A stretch of DNA of 64,000 nucleotides, taken from Haloplanus litoreus (GTDB lineage: Archaea; Halobacteriota; Halobacteria; Halobacteriales; Haloferacaceae). The DNA is taken from assembly GCF_042677945.1 (NCBI RefSeq), contig NZ_JBHUDN010000005.1, one strand, 5' to 3'. The translations under genes were made by a program, and so were the position numbers. A model generated the notes under the pieces. It ran no database searches, had not been told where the DNA came from, and worked only from the letters and a program-made list of their open reading frames with translations. Positions 8,315-17,080 of this stretch are shown here, in pieces; within the stretch, counting starts at the first letter, position 1, and the number at the start of each line of letters is the position of its first letter.

Positions 8315-9370
8315 ATGTCGTACGACATCGCGCTACTCCCTGGCGACGGAATCGGACCGACGGTCGTCGACGCGGCCGTGCCGGTCCTCGACGCCGCTGC
8401 GGCGGCCAACGACGTCGACGTCGAGACCACGCGCTACGACTGGGGCACCCAGCGCTACTTCGACACGGGGGCGATGATGCCCGAAGACGGACTGGACCGG
8501 CTGGCGTCCTTCGATGCCATCCTCTTCGGCGCCGTCGGCCACCCCGACGTCCCCGACCACATCCCGCTGGACGGCCTGATACTGCCGATCCGTAAACGAT
8601 TCGATCAGACGGTCTGCAGGCGCCCCGCAGTGCTGTTCGACGGCGTGCGGAGTCCGTTACGCGCCTACGAGGGCGGCGACATCGACATCCTCGTCTTCCG
8701 CGAGAACACGGAGGGGGAGTACGCGGACGTTGGCGGGCGTGAACACCGCGGCTTCGCGAACGAGGTGGCGGTCCAGAGCGCCGTCTACACCCGCCGAAGC
8801 ACCGAGCGCATCGTTCGGGCGGCCTTCGAGGCTGCCACCGAGCGTTCCGGCCACCTGACGAACGTCACGAAGTCGAACGCTCAGGCCCACGGGATGGTGT
8901 TCTGGGACGATATCGTCGCGGAAGTGAGCGAGGAGTACCCCGACGTGGACGTCGAGCGCCTGCTGGTCGACGCCGCGAGCATGGACTTCGTCCGCCGCCC
9001 CGACGAGTTCGACGTGGTGGTCGCCTCGAACCTCTTCGGCGACATTCTCACCGACGTCGGCGCCATCGTCACCGGGAGTATGGGCCTTGCACCCTCGGCG
9101 AACATCGACCCCGGAAACGACCATCCGTCGATGTTCGAACCCGTCCACGGAAGCGCCTTCGACATCATGGGTGAGGGGGTCGCCAACCCGCTGGCGACGG
9201 TGCTCTCGGGGTCGCTCATGTTCGACCACCTCGGCGAGGAGGCGGCCGCGTCGGCGCTGTGGGACGTCGTCGCCGACCAGTTGGCCGACGAGAACGCGCC
9301 GCGGACGCCGGACCTCGGTGGGGATTCGACCACCGAGGCCGTGGCGACGGACCTCCGCGGCCGGCTCTGA
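8315..9370 (+). CDS. D-malate/tartrate dehydrogenase-like decarboxylase
   Basis: 351 aa, member of the isocitrate/isopropylmalate dehydrogenase family. GDGIG is at residues 10-14; RENTEGEY is near 129-136, VTKSN in the middle, NLFGDILTDVG near 238-248 and FEPVHGSAFDI after it. The segment from the D/E-G-MMP motif through FGAVGHPDVPDH, the RKRFDQ motif and LFDGVRSPL resembles E. coli DmlA and tartrate dehydrogenase more than LeuB, so NAD-dependent oxidative decarboxylation of D-malate or a related 2-hydroxyacid is the best guess. A LeuB role cannot be excluded, because no leuCD lies nearby. The gene is monocistronic, with 50 nt to the HalX gene and 65 nt to the MFS gene. Confidence 0.8.
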   Translation: MSYDIALLPGDGIGPTVVDAAVPVLDAAAAANDVDVETTRYDWGTQRYFDTGAMMPEDGLDRLASFDAILFGAVGHPDVPDHIPLDGLILPIRKRFDQTVCRRPAVLFDGVRSPLRAYEGGDIDILVFRENTEGEYADVGGREHRGFANEVAVQSAVYTRRSTERIVRAAFEAATERSGHLTNVTKSNAQAHGMVFWDDIVAEVSEEYPDVDVERLLVDAASMDFVRRPDEFDVVVASNLFGDILTDVGAIVTGSMGLAPSANIDPGNDHPSMFEPVHGSAFDIMGEGVANPLATVLSGSLMFDHLGEEAAASALWDVVADQLADENAPRTPDLGGDSTTEAVATDLRGRL

Positions 9371-9435
9371 CCCGCGGTCGTCCCCGTTTTCCGGGATTCG
9401 ACCGTTGAAGTAGGGCGGCGTCGTGAGGGGACACC

Positions 9436-10632
9436 ATGCCCGGATCGCGCGCCGGCACCCGATCGGAGGCTGAGGAACACCTCGTCCGCGGCTACGGCGG
9501 CCGACTCCTGTTGCTCGTCTCGCTCGGCTGGCTCACCATCCAGGGCGGCCGACTCGTCCTCTCGCCGCTGCTACCGTCCATCATCGACGACCTCTCGATC
9601 ACTCCCTTCCGCGCCGGCCTCGCCCTCTCGATTCTGTGGGGTATCTACGCTCTCGGCCAGTTCCCCAGCGGGCGCCTCTCGGATCGCCTCAGCCGCAAGA
9701 CGCTACTGGTGGTGGGGCTGACGCTCGCCACGGCGGGCTTTACCGTCCTCGTAGCCGCCATCTCCTACCCGCTGTTTCTGGTCGGCGCGGCGGTGGTCGG
9801 CGTCGGCGCCGGTCTCTACCCCACCGCGGCGCGGGCGCTCATCTCCGATCACTTCGAGGCGAAACGTGGGGGTGCGTTCGGCCTCCACACCGCCTCGGGT
9901 GACCTAGGTGGCGGCGCCGCGGCCGGCCTCGCAGTCGCCACCCTCGCCGTCGCGGCGTGGCGGGCCGCCTTCCTGCCGGTCGTCGCCATCCTCGCCGTCG
10001 TCGCAGCGGTGCTCCACTGGACGAGCCGAGAGTCCTACCGGATCGCGGCCGTCGACCTCGACGTGCGCGGCACGGGAGCGCGGCTCTTCGCCACTTCGCG
10101 CACCCGTAGACTCATCGTCGCGTACTGTCTGTTCGCCTTCGCGTGGCAGGGCACTGCCGGCTTCCTCCCGACGCTGCTCCAGTTGGACAAGGGGTTCTCC
10201 CCCGAGTTCGCCAGCGCGGGCTTCGCGGGGCTGTTCGTCGTGGGTGCGCTGGTCAAACCGACCGCCGGCCGCCTCGCGGACCGGGTGCGGCGGGCGCCCG
10301 TCGCGGCGGGAGCGCTCGGCCTCGGGGCCGTCGCCCTCGGCGGGGTGCTCGTCGCCGAGACGGCTCTCGCCGTCGGCGTGGCCACCGTCGTCTACGCCGT
10401 CGGCCTCATGGCCTTTCCACCCGTGATGCAGTCGTACCTGATGGACATCTTCCCGACGGACAGTATGGGCGCGGATCTGGGCCTCGCGCGGACGACGTAC
10501 ATCGGATTCGGGGCACTCGGCCCGTCGTTTATCGGGCTCGTGGCGGGACGGGCCGACTACGTGACCGCGTTCGGCGCGCTCGTCGCCGCGCTGGTCGTCG
10601 CGGCGACCATCGTCGCCGTCGAGTCGCGGTGA
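9436..10632 (+). CDS. MFS transporter
   Basis: 398 aa with about 12 hydrophobic membrane segments, the standard major facilitator layout. The loop 2-3 signature appears as GRLSDRLSRKT near residues 79-90. The substrate cannot be told from sequence. The gene follows the dehydrogenase on the same strand, so import of the organic acid it uses is possible but unproven. Its stop codon lies only 3 nt from the stop of the convergent DICT gene. Confidence 0.9.
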   Translation: MPGSRAGTRSEAEEHLVRGYGGRLLLLVSLGWLTIQGGRLVLSPLLPSIIDDLSITPFRAGLALSILWGIYALGQFPSGRLSDRLSRKTLLVVGLTLATAGFTVLVAAISYPLFLVGAAVVGVGAGLYPTAARALISDHFEAKRGGAFGLHTASGDLGGGAAAGLAVATLAVAAWRAAFLPVVAILAVVAAVLHWTSRESYRIAAVDLDVRGTGARLFATSRTRRLIVAYCLFAFAWQGTAGFLPTLLQLDKGFSPEFASAGFAGLFVVGALVKPTAGRLADRVRRAPVAAGALGLGAVALGGVLVAETALAVGVATVVYAVGLMAFPPVMQSYLMDIFPTDSMGADLGLARTTYIGFGALGPSFIGLVAGRADYVTAFGALVAALVVAATIVAVESR

Positions 10633-10635
10633 GCA

Positions 10636-11391
10636 TCAAGTGCCGCCACAGCCGCCGTCGGCCGCGGTGCCGCCCGCCTCCGGAGCGGCGTAGGTCGCAC
10701 GGAGGTAGCTGACCACCTCGTCGACGGTCTCCGGGTCGTAGGCCCAGAAGCCGTAGAACGACCCCGGGAGTCGTTCCTCGGCAAGGAGTGCACACTTCAT
10801 CGCGTCGACACCGCCGCCGTCGTACGCGACGAACCACGAGTCGTGAATCTCCGTCTCCGTCGAGAGGTGGAGGTTCGGCCCCGAGAGGGTGCCCAGTTCC
10901 TCGCGGCCCTCGGGGTGAGCGTAGACGTGGACGTCGAGGGTTCCACGGTCGGCCAGATGTTCGTACACGTCGGCCTGGGAGGCGAAACGGGCACAGGTCT
11001 GGAAGCCGGCGTGGAGTTCGCCGGCCCCCCCTCGCCAGGCGCGGTCCTCGATCTCCTTCGAGGCTGCCACCATTCGCTCGGTGTCGTAAGAGGTAAACAG
11101 CGTCTCGTCGAGTTCGTCGAGCACCGTCTCGTAGGTTTCGCGCGTGAAATCCGGCGTGACACCGCGTGTCGGCCCGAGGACGTCGCTCACGTCGATGGCG
11201 GCGAGGAAATCGTCGTCGCGGCTCAACACCGCGTAGTTTCGGGGACCGGCGTCGCTCTCCGCCCGTTCGATGGTGAGGTTGCGGTCGGCGAAGTGTTCAC
11301 GAAGCGCCGCTGGGACGCCGGCTTCCGGATTGAACACCGTCAGCGTCTTCTCCTCCGCTTCGACCCCGGCGATGAGTTCGAACAGCCCCAT
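10636..11391 (-). CDS. DICT sensory-domain protein
   Basis: 251 aa from the ATG at 11391 (MGLFELIAGVEA). It resembles the DICT domain found with diguanylate cyclases and two-component proteins in bacteria and as a stand-alone protein in haloarchaea, with the ending pattern WFVAYDGGGVDAMKCALLAEE then FYGFWAYDPE. The C-terminus is Gly/Ala-rich. DICT domains are thought to sense or relay signals, but the ligand is unknown. AT-rich stretches at 11414-11420 and 11425-11430 could serve as TATA for a short or absent leader. It runs tail to tail into the MFS gene and is divergent from nucS. Confidence 0.8.
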   Translation of the reverse strand: MGLFELIAGVEAEEKTLTVFNPEAGVPAALREHFADRNLTIERAESDAGPRNYAVLSRDDDFLAAIDVSDVLGPTRGVTPDFTRETYETVLDELDETLFTSYDTERMVAASKEIEDRAWRGGAGELHAGFQTCARFASQADVYEHLADRGTLDVHVYAHPEGREELGTLSGPNLHLSTETEIHDSWFVAYDGGGVDAMKCALLAEERLPGSFYGFWAYDPETVDEVVSYLRATYAAPEAGGTAADGGCGGT

Positions 11392-11518
11392 TCGCTCGTG
11401 TAGAGGGGCGGCCGCTATTTGTGCTTTTATGTCGAAAATCGGACCTGATCGCCCCGATACCGCCGGGTCGGACGACGCGCCCCTTTTATGGGGCGGCGGC
11501 GTACCGCCGGCGACGAGG

Positions 11519-12259
11519 ATGACGGTCACCACGCTCCACCGGCCCGCCCACCGGGACGCGCTCACGCACCTCGAAGACGCCTTCCGCCGGGGCGACCTGA
11601 TTACCGTCTTCGGCCGGTGTACCGTCGAGTACGACGGTCGTGCGTCGAGCAGTCTCGGCCCGGGTGATCGCCTCCTCCTGCTCAAACCCGACGGCTCGGC
11701 GCTCGTCCACACTGACGAGAAGCGCACACCCGTGAACTGGCAGCCGCCGGGCTGCGACCACTTCGCGAGCGTCCGCCAGGGCCGCCTGCGGGTGCGGAGC
11801 GTCCGCCGGTCGCCGGAGGAACTCCTCGACGTGCGGTTCGACCGCGTCCACCACCTCGCCGCCTACGACGTGACGGACCCCGACGAACTCGACCTGCAGG
11901 GTAGCGAGGCGGATCTCAAAGAACACGTCGTGACGACCCCCGACCGGATCGAACCCGGGTTCGATCCGATTTCGACCGAACACGAGACGACCGCTGGCCC
12001 GGTGGACGTCTTCGGCGAGGACGAAGCGGGCCGACCGGTCGCCGTCGAGTTGAAGCGACGGCGAGTCGGCCCCGACGCAGTCGGTCAACTCCGACGCTAC
12101 GTCGACGCCCTCGAACGCGAGTTCGGCGCCGGCGCTGGCGTCCGCGGCATCCTCGTTGCACCCTCGGTCACCGACCGCGCGGCGGCGCTTCTGGACCGAC
12201 ACGGACTGGGCTTTGTCGCCCTCGACCCGGCGACTGGCCGGCCGCCGGACGACGAGTGA
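11519..12259 (+). CDS. nucS: mismatch-specific endonuclease NucS/EndoMS
   Basis: 246 aa, normal family length. An N-terminal beta-rich DNA-binding/dimer domain is followed by a RecB-like nuclease core: Glu130 and Asp132 (SEADLKEHV), Asp163 (GPVDVFG), Glu177 and Lys179 (VAVELKRRR), Gln190 and Tyr194 (GQLRRYVDAL). These match the catalytic Asp-Glu-x-Lys set known from Pyrococcus NucS. The enzyme cuts both strands at mismatches and is the non-canonical mismatch repair nuclease of many archaea and actinobacteria. A TTTTAT element at about 11484-11489 lies 30 nt before the ATG. The same window carries mutS, so both repair routes are encoded. Confidence 0.95.
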   Translation: MTVTTLHRPAHRDALTHLEDAFRRGDLITVFGRCTVEYDGRASSSLGPGDRLLLLKPDGSALVHTDEKRTPVNWQPPGCDHFASVRQGRLRVRSVRRSPEELLDVRFDRVHHLAAYDVTDPDELDLQGSEADLKEHVVTTPDRIEPGFDPISTEHETTAGPVDVFGEDEAGRPVAVELKRRRVGPDAVGQLRRYVDALEREFGAGAGVRGILVAPSVTDRAAALLDRHGLGFVALDPATGRPPDDE

Positions 12260-12292
12260 TCGTTCGTTCGCTGTCGAACCTATCGAACGATC
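12258..12292. repeat. 9-bp inverted repeat between nucS and ppc
   Basis: GATCGTTCG at 12258-12266 pairs with CGAACGATC at 12284-12292 across a 17-nt spacer. It begins within the nucS stop codon. It could be a terminator-like hairpin for nucS or an operator upstream of ppc; the sequence alone does not say which. Confidence 0.5.
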
Positions 12293-12337
12293 ATTCAAGA
12301 TACGGCGTCTGAAGCGTCAACTCTGCACCATCCCGGC

Positions 12338-12345
12338 GTTTAATG
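12338..12345 (+). promoter_or_regulatory. TATA element for ppc
   Basis: GTTTAATG centred 29 nt before the ATG at 12371. It supports the ATG at 12371 over the in-frame ATG 24 nt upstream. Confidence 0.5.
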
Positions 12346-12370
12346 TGTGTGGTCCAAATATCCCTGTCCG

Positions 12371-15064
12371 ATGGATCTCCACCACCGAACCGTCCGACAG
12401 GACGTCCGGGAACTGGGTGAACTCCTCGGCGACGTACTGGAGGTACAGTCCTCCACGCAGGCGTTCGAGGCGGTCGAAGACCTCCGCACCGCGGCCATCG
12501 ACTATCGCGATGGAAGTCTGCCCTCGCGGGAACCGCTGCGGACGACGCTCGGATCGCTCGACTCCGACTTGGAGGGGGCGGCGGCGCGCGCCTTCACGGC
12601 CTACTTCGAACTCATCAACCTCGCGGAGGAGCGCGAACGGGTACGCGCCATCCGCCGGAGCTCCCAGCAGGGCGAGCTGGCCGACAGCCAGCAGGCGACG
12701 GTCGCCTCACTCGTCGACGCGGACGCCGACGCCGAGACGGTCCAGCGAGTCCTCGACGACGTGCTCATTCAACCCACCTTCACCGCACATCCGACCGAGG
12801 CCCACCGGAAGACGATCAAGGCGAAACTCCGCACGATCACGACCCTTCTCGAGACCCTCGACGAGCGGCGACTGACCGACGCCGAGCGCCGCCAGTCCTG
12901 GGACCACTTGGAGGCGGAAGTGACCAGCCTGTGGCAAACCCCGCAGGTCCGGGACCGGGCGCCCGAACCCGAAGACGAGGCGCGCAACGTGCAGTGGTAT
13001 CTGGAGAACACGCTCTTCGACGTGGTCGGCGACGTGTACGCCGAACTGGAGGACGTCCTCGCCGAATCGTATCCGGACGTCGACGTCCCCAAACTCTTCG
13101 AGTTCCGGTCGTGGGCGGGGAGCGACCGCGACGGCAACCCGTCGGTAACCGTCGACGTGACGAGCGAGACGCTGGAGCGTCAGCGGTCGGTCGTCCTCTC
13201 GAAGTACCGCGACGAACTGAAGCGGCTCTCGGGCATCCTCAGCCAGGACGCCGCCTGGATCACACCGGGAGAGCGGTTCGAGGCGTCGCTCATCGCCGAC
13301 CGGCAGCGATTCCCCGAGGTGGCCAGCGAGGCCGAGGAGCGCTACCCCCACGAGTTCTACCGGCAGAAACTGAAGCTGATGCGCGAGCGACTGGAACGGA
13401 TCGGCGACGTGCGCCCCGGCGGCTACGCCGACGCCGATGAACTGATCGACGACCTCGAAGCCATCGACGAGAGCCTGCGGCTGAACGACGCCGAATCGAT
13501 CGCGGACGTCTACGTCGAACCCCTGATTCGGAAGGTGGATACGTTCGGGTTCGCGCTGGCGAGCCTCGACCTGCGTGACCACCAGCAAAACCACACCGAG
13601 GCGGTCGGCGAGCTGCTCGAAGGGCAAGGCGTCGACTACCGTGACCGCGACGAGGACGGCCGGATCGAGGTGCTCACCGAGGCCATCGTCCAGGATGCCG
13701 ACGTGGTCGACCTGGAGAATCCGGGCGACGTGAGCGACACGACCGAACGCGTCTGCAAGCGGTTCGAGGCGCTGCGGCGCTGGCAGCGGGAGTACGGTAC
13801 CGACGCCATCGACACCTACTGCATCAGCATGACCGAGGAGCCGAGCCACGTCCTCGAAGTCCTCTTTCTCGCCGATCAGGCGGGTGTCGTCGACCTGCCG
13901 GGGGACAGCGGTCTCGACGTGGTGCCGCTGCTGGAGACCGAACACGCCCTCGACGGCGCCCGGCGCATCATGGGAACGCTGTTCGAGAACGAGGCGTACG
14001 CGGCGGCGCTCGACTGCCGGGGAAACACCCAGGAGATCATGCTCGGGTACTCCGACTCCAACAAGGAGAACGGCTTCCTTGCGGCCAACTGGGACCTCTA
14101 TCGGAACCAGCGGCGTCTCGCGGACATTACGGACGAGTTCGACGTCCAGATGCGTCTGTTCCACGGCCGCGGTGGCTCCATCTCCCGTGGCGGTGGGCCG
14201 ATGCACGAGGCGATGCTGGCGTTGCCCCCCGAGACGGTCACCGGGGAGATCAAATTCACCGAACAGGGCGAGGCCATCGCCGAGAAGTACGGCAACCCGC
14301 GAATCGCCGAGCGCAACCTCGAACGGATGCTCGACGCGCAGATCCGGGCGCGCCGTCAGTCGATGACCGGTCCCGTCGAACCGACGCCAGACGCGTGGAT
14401 CGAGGCGATGGAGACGATGTCGACGGCCGCCAGGGAGGCGTATCAGGGCCTCCTCGAAACCGAGGGGTTCATCCCCTACTTCGAGACGGCGACGCCCATC
14501 ACGGTCATCGAGGACCTCAACCTCGGTTCCCGGCCGGCGTCGCGGTCCGGAGAGCGGACCGTCGAAGACCTTCGGGCGATCCCGTGGGTGTTCTCGTGGA
14601 CGCAGTCTCGGTGTATCATCCCCGGGTGGTACGGCCTCGCGACCGGTATCGACGCCTACCTCGACGACGGCGGGTCGATGGAGACGCTCCGGCGGATGTA
14701 CGAGCGCTGGCCGTTCTTCAAGACCACCCTCGACAACGCCGCGCAGTCGATGGCGCGGACGGACATGGAGATCGCCGAGGTGTACGCGGGCCTCGCCCCC
14801 GCCGAGTTGCGCGAGCGGTTCTTCCCGCGGATTCGGAGTGAGTACGAACGCGCGTCCGAACTCGCTCTGGACGTCTCCGGGCGAGACGACCTGCTGCGCC
14901 AGGACTGGCTCCGCGAGAGCCTCGACCGGCGCAACCCCTACGTCGACCCGCTGAACCTGTTGCAGACGCGGCTCCTGGCCCGGGACGAACGCACGCCATC
15001 GGAGGAGCGGACCCTCCGCCTGACGGTCAAGGGTATCGCGGCGGGGATGAAGAGTACGGGATGA
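12371..15064 (+). CDS. ppc: phosphoenolpyruvate carboxylase
   Basis: 897 aa, the size of bacterial-type PEPC rather than the short archaeal PpcA. The catalytic His140 lies in TAHPTEAHR. The other active-site blocks follow in order: the GYSDSNKENG block, the FHGRGGSISRGGGP loop, the TEQGEAIAEKYGNP block and the conserved C-terminal end AAGMKSTG. It carboxylates PEP to oxaloacetate with bicarbonate, refilling the TCA cycle. The start is the second of two in-frame ATGs, supported by a TATA element 29 nt upstream. It stands alone between nucS and rpl10e. Bacterial-type PEPC in haloarchaea is usually read as an old acquisition, but codon use here matches the neighbours. Confidence 0.96.
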   Translation: MDLHHRTVRQDVRELGELLGDVLEVQSSTQAFEAVEDLRTAAIDYRDGSLPSREPLRTTLGSLDSDLEGAAARAFTAYFELINLAEERERVRAIRRSSQQGELADSQQATVASLVDADADAETVQRVLDDVLIQPTFTAHPTEAHRKTIKAKLRTITTLLETLDERRLTDAERRQSWDHLEAEVTSLWQTPQVRDRAPEPEDEARNVQWYLENTLFDVVGDVYAELEDVLAESYPDVDVPKLFEFRSWAGSDRDGNPSVTVDVTSETLERQRSVVLSKYRDELKRLSGILSQDAAWITPGERFEASLIADRQRFPEVASEAEERYPHEFYRQKLKLMRERLERIGDVRPGGYADADELIDDLEAIDESLRLNDAESIADVYVEPLIRKVDTFGFALASLDLRDHQQNHTEAVGELLEGQGVDYRDRDEDGRIEVLTEAIVQDADVVDLENPGDVSDTTERVCKRFEALRRWQREYGTDAIDTYCISMTEEPSHVLEVLFLADQAGVVDLPGDSGLDVVPLLETEHALDGARRIMGTLFENEAYAAALDCRGNTQEIMLGYSDSNKENGFLAANWDLYRNQRRLADITDEFDVQMRLFHGRGGSISRGGGPMHEAMLALPPETVTGEIKFTEQGEAIAEKYGNPRIAERNLERMLDAQIRARRQSMTGPVEPTPDAWIEAMETMSTAAREAYQGLLETEGFIPYFETATPITVIEDLNLGSRPASRSGERTVEDLRAIPWVFSWTQSRCIIPGWYGLATGIDAYLDDGGSMETLRRMYERWPFFKTTLDNAAQSMARTDMEIAEVYAGLAPAELRERFFPRIRSEYERASELALDVSGRDDLLRQDWLRESLDRRNPYVDPLNLLQTRLLARDERTPSEERTLRLTVKGIAAGMKSTG

Positions 15065-15137
15065 GGCGCCCGTTGCCGGCGTCGTACGGCATCGAAGGCT
15101 TTATTCGCCGCCTCGGCTTCGGCTACGACAAGTAATC

Positions 15138-15668
15138 ATGACCGACAAGCCTGCCTCCATGTACCGGGAGATCAGCAAACGCCCGTACACGCGACGTGAG
15201 TACATCACGGGCATCCCGGGCTCCAAGATCGCACAGCACAACATGGGCAACCTCCAGACCGGTCCCGACGACTACCCGATCCACATCAGCCTCGAAGTCG
15301 AGGAGGAGTGTCAGATCCGCCACGGCGCGCTCGAAGCCTCGCGTCTGTCGGCCAACCGTCGCCTCCTGAAGGAGATCGGACAGGAGAACTACAAGATGGT
15401 GCTTCGGAAGTTCCCCCACCACGTCATCCGCGAGAACAAGCAGGCGACGGGTGCGGGTGCGGACCGCGTCTCCGACGGGATGCGCCAGGCGTTCGGCAAG
15501 CCGGTCGGCACCGCCGCCCGCGTCAACGCCAACGACACCATCTTCACCTGCTACTGCAACCCCGAGGACGCCGCCACGGTCAAGGACGCCTTCCGGCGCG
15601 CGTACAACAAAATCTCGCCGCCGTGCCGCGTCGTCGTCGAGCAGGGCGAACAGCTGCTCGTCGCCTAA
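15138..15668 (+). CDS. rpl10e: 50S ribosomal protein L10e (uL16 family)
   Basis: 176 aa, full length for archaeal L10e. It opens with the family pattern MTDKPASMYREISKRPYTR, followed by the EYITGIPGSKIAQ and GADRVSDGMRQAFGKP blocks. The protein sits at the central protuberance of the large subunit near the tRNA path. A CTTTATTCG element at about 15096-15104 implies a short 5' leader of roughly 10 nt. It is not in a ribosomal protein operon here, as is common for L10e in haloarchaea. Confidence 0.97.
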   Translation: MTDKPASMYREISKRPYTRREYITGIPGSKIAQHNMGNLQTGPDDYPIHISLEVEEECQIRHGALEASRLSANRRLLKEIGQENYKMVLRKFPHHVIRENKQATGAGADRVSDGMRQAFGKPVGTAARVNANDTIFTCYCNPEDAATVKDAFRRAYNKISPPCRVVVEQGEQLLVA

Positions 15669-15710
15669 CGCGACCCGCGGACTTTTCTCCGCGCCGCCGT
15701 CAGTGAGGGC

Positions 15711-16574
15711 ATGCTCCGTCTCGCGGTCACCTCCCGTGCCGAGACGTTCGACCGGCTGCGCGACCCGCTCGCGGACCGCGACATCGAAGTCGCACATCTC
15801 GCCGCCGAAGGCCGGACGATCGACCTCTCGACGCCACCCGACGACCGCTTCGACGTCGGCTTCGTCTTTCCCTCGTGCACGCAGGCGGGCGCTGCCCTGT
15901 CCGCACGCCACGACCTCTCGTGGGTGAACGGTCGGGCGGCGGTCCTGACCTCGCGGAACAAGGGTGGCGTCCTCGCGACGCTGGGGGCGGCGGGACTCCC
16001 GACGCCGAAGACGACGATGGTCTCCAATCCGGTCGACGCGGACACCGTCGCCGCCGCCGCCGCCGACCTCTCTTGGCCCGTCGTGGTCAAGCCCAACTCG
16101 ACGACCCGCGGGACGGGCGTGGCGAAGGCGACGGATCTCGACTCGTTGCTCGGGGTCGTCGACTACCTCGATCTGGTCCACGACTACCGCGCCACCGGCG
16201 ACAAGACCTTTCTCCTGCAGGAGTACGTCCCCGACGCCCGCGACTACCGGGTGATGGTCGTCGACGGGGCGTACGCGGGCGCGGTGGAACGACGGCTCCC
16301 CGACGCCGACCGGGCCGCCGGTCGGTGGAAACACAACGTCCACCGCGGCGCCGAGGCGACGGGCGTCGACCTACCCGGAGAGCTCCGGGCCCTGGCGGAA
16401 CGGGCAGCCGCGGTGCTCGACGTGCCGTATCTCGGGGTGGATCTGCTGGTGACCGAGGATCGGGCCGTCGTCGCGGAGACGAACGCGCGGCCGACGGTCG
16501 ACGCCGCGACGAAGTACGTGCCCGACTTCTACGATCGACTGGCGGGGTTGATTCGGGCGACTGCGGGCGAGTGA
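15711..16574 (+). CDS. RimK-type ATP-grasp ligase
   Basis: 287 aa. An N-terminal Rossmann-like part is followed by an ATP-grasp fold: the VVVKPNSTTRGTGVAKA lysine/glycine-rich loop near residues 124-140, the LLQEYVPDARDYRVMVV segment, and ETNARPTVDAATK near the end, with the metal-binding Glu and Asn. This is the pattern of the RimK/LysX family, which adds amino acids (often glutamate) to a carboxyl group of a protein or small molecule. The substrate is not evident. It follows rpl10e by 42 nt on the same strand; modification of a ribosomal protein is tempting but not shown. Confidence 0.85.
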   Translation: MLRLAVTSRAETFDRLRDPLADRDIEVAHLAAEGRTIDLSTPPDDRFDVGFVFPSCTQAGAALSARHDLSWVNGRAAVLTSRNKGGVLATLGAAGLPTPKTTMVSNPVDADTVAAAAADLSWPVVVKPNSTTRGTGVAKATDLDSLLGVVDYLDLVHDYRATGDKTFLLQEYVPDARDYRVMVVDGAYAGAVERRLPDADRAAGRWKHNVHRGAEATGVDLPGELRALAERAAAVLDVPYLGVDLLVTEDRAVVAETNARPTVDAATKYVPDFYDRLAGLIRATAGE

Positions 16575-16580
16575 GGGTCG

Positions 16581-16952
16581 CTACTCCACGTCGATGGCGG
16601 CGGAGTCGCCGAGTTTGTCGATGGTGACCTCGAGGATGCCGTTGTTGAAACTGGCCGACGCGGAGTGTTCGTCGACGCGGGCGGGAAGTCGGACGCATTC
16701 GTCGTACTCGCGGTGCGGGGAGGCGGCGCTGATCGTGAGGGTCTTGCCGTCACACTTCAGTTCGATACCGTCTTTCTCCACACCCGGGAGGTCGGCGACG
16801 AGTCGAACCTGCTCCGCTTCCTCGTAGACGTCGACGTGGGTCTCGGAGGTGAATCCGGAGCCGTCACCGACGGTTCCGGTCATCTCGTTCATCATCCGTT
16901 CGATTTCGTCGAAGATGTCGCCGAACGGGTCGTCGCGGTCGTCGCCTCTCAT
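16581..16952 (-). CDS. Hsp20/alpha-crystallin family small heat shock protein
   Basis: 123 aa. A short acidic N-terminal arm contains a Met-rich amphipathic segment (IFDEIERMMNEM, 13-24). The alpha-crystallin domain runs from about residue 38 to the end (VRLVADLPGVEKDGIELKC, ASFNNGILEVTIDK). The GILEV strand is conserved, but the usual C-terminal I-x-I extension is nearly absent. It likely acts as an ATP-independent holdase or as a gas-vesicle-type chaperone; the absence of gvp genes nearby favours the general role. It converges with the ATP-grasp gene (6-nt gap). Confidence 0.9.
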   Translation of the reverse strand: MRGDDRDDPFGDIFDEIERMMNEMTGTVGDGSGFTSETHVDVYEEAEQVRLVADLPGVEKDGIELKCDGKTLTISAASPHREYDECVRLPARVDEHSASASFNNGILEVTIDKLGDSAAIDVE

Positions 16953-17080
16953 GGTACGCCTGTAAGCTTCTCCCGGTCAAAAACTTTCTGTCGCCAACTC
17001 CCACGTCAGCGGATCACACGGTCGTTCGGGAGGAATCGCCCGTTTGAAATACTCGTCCCGCCATCGAGGGGACGAGGCAC

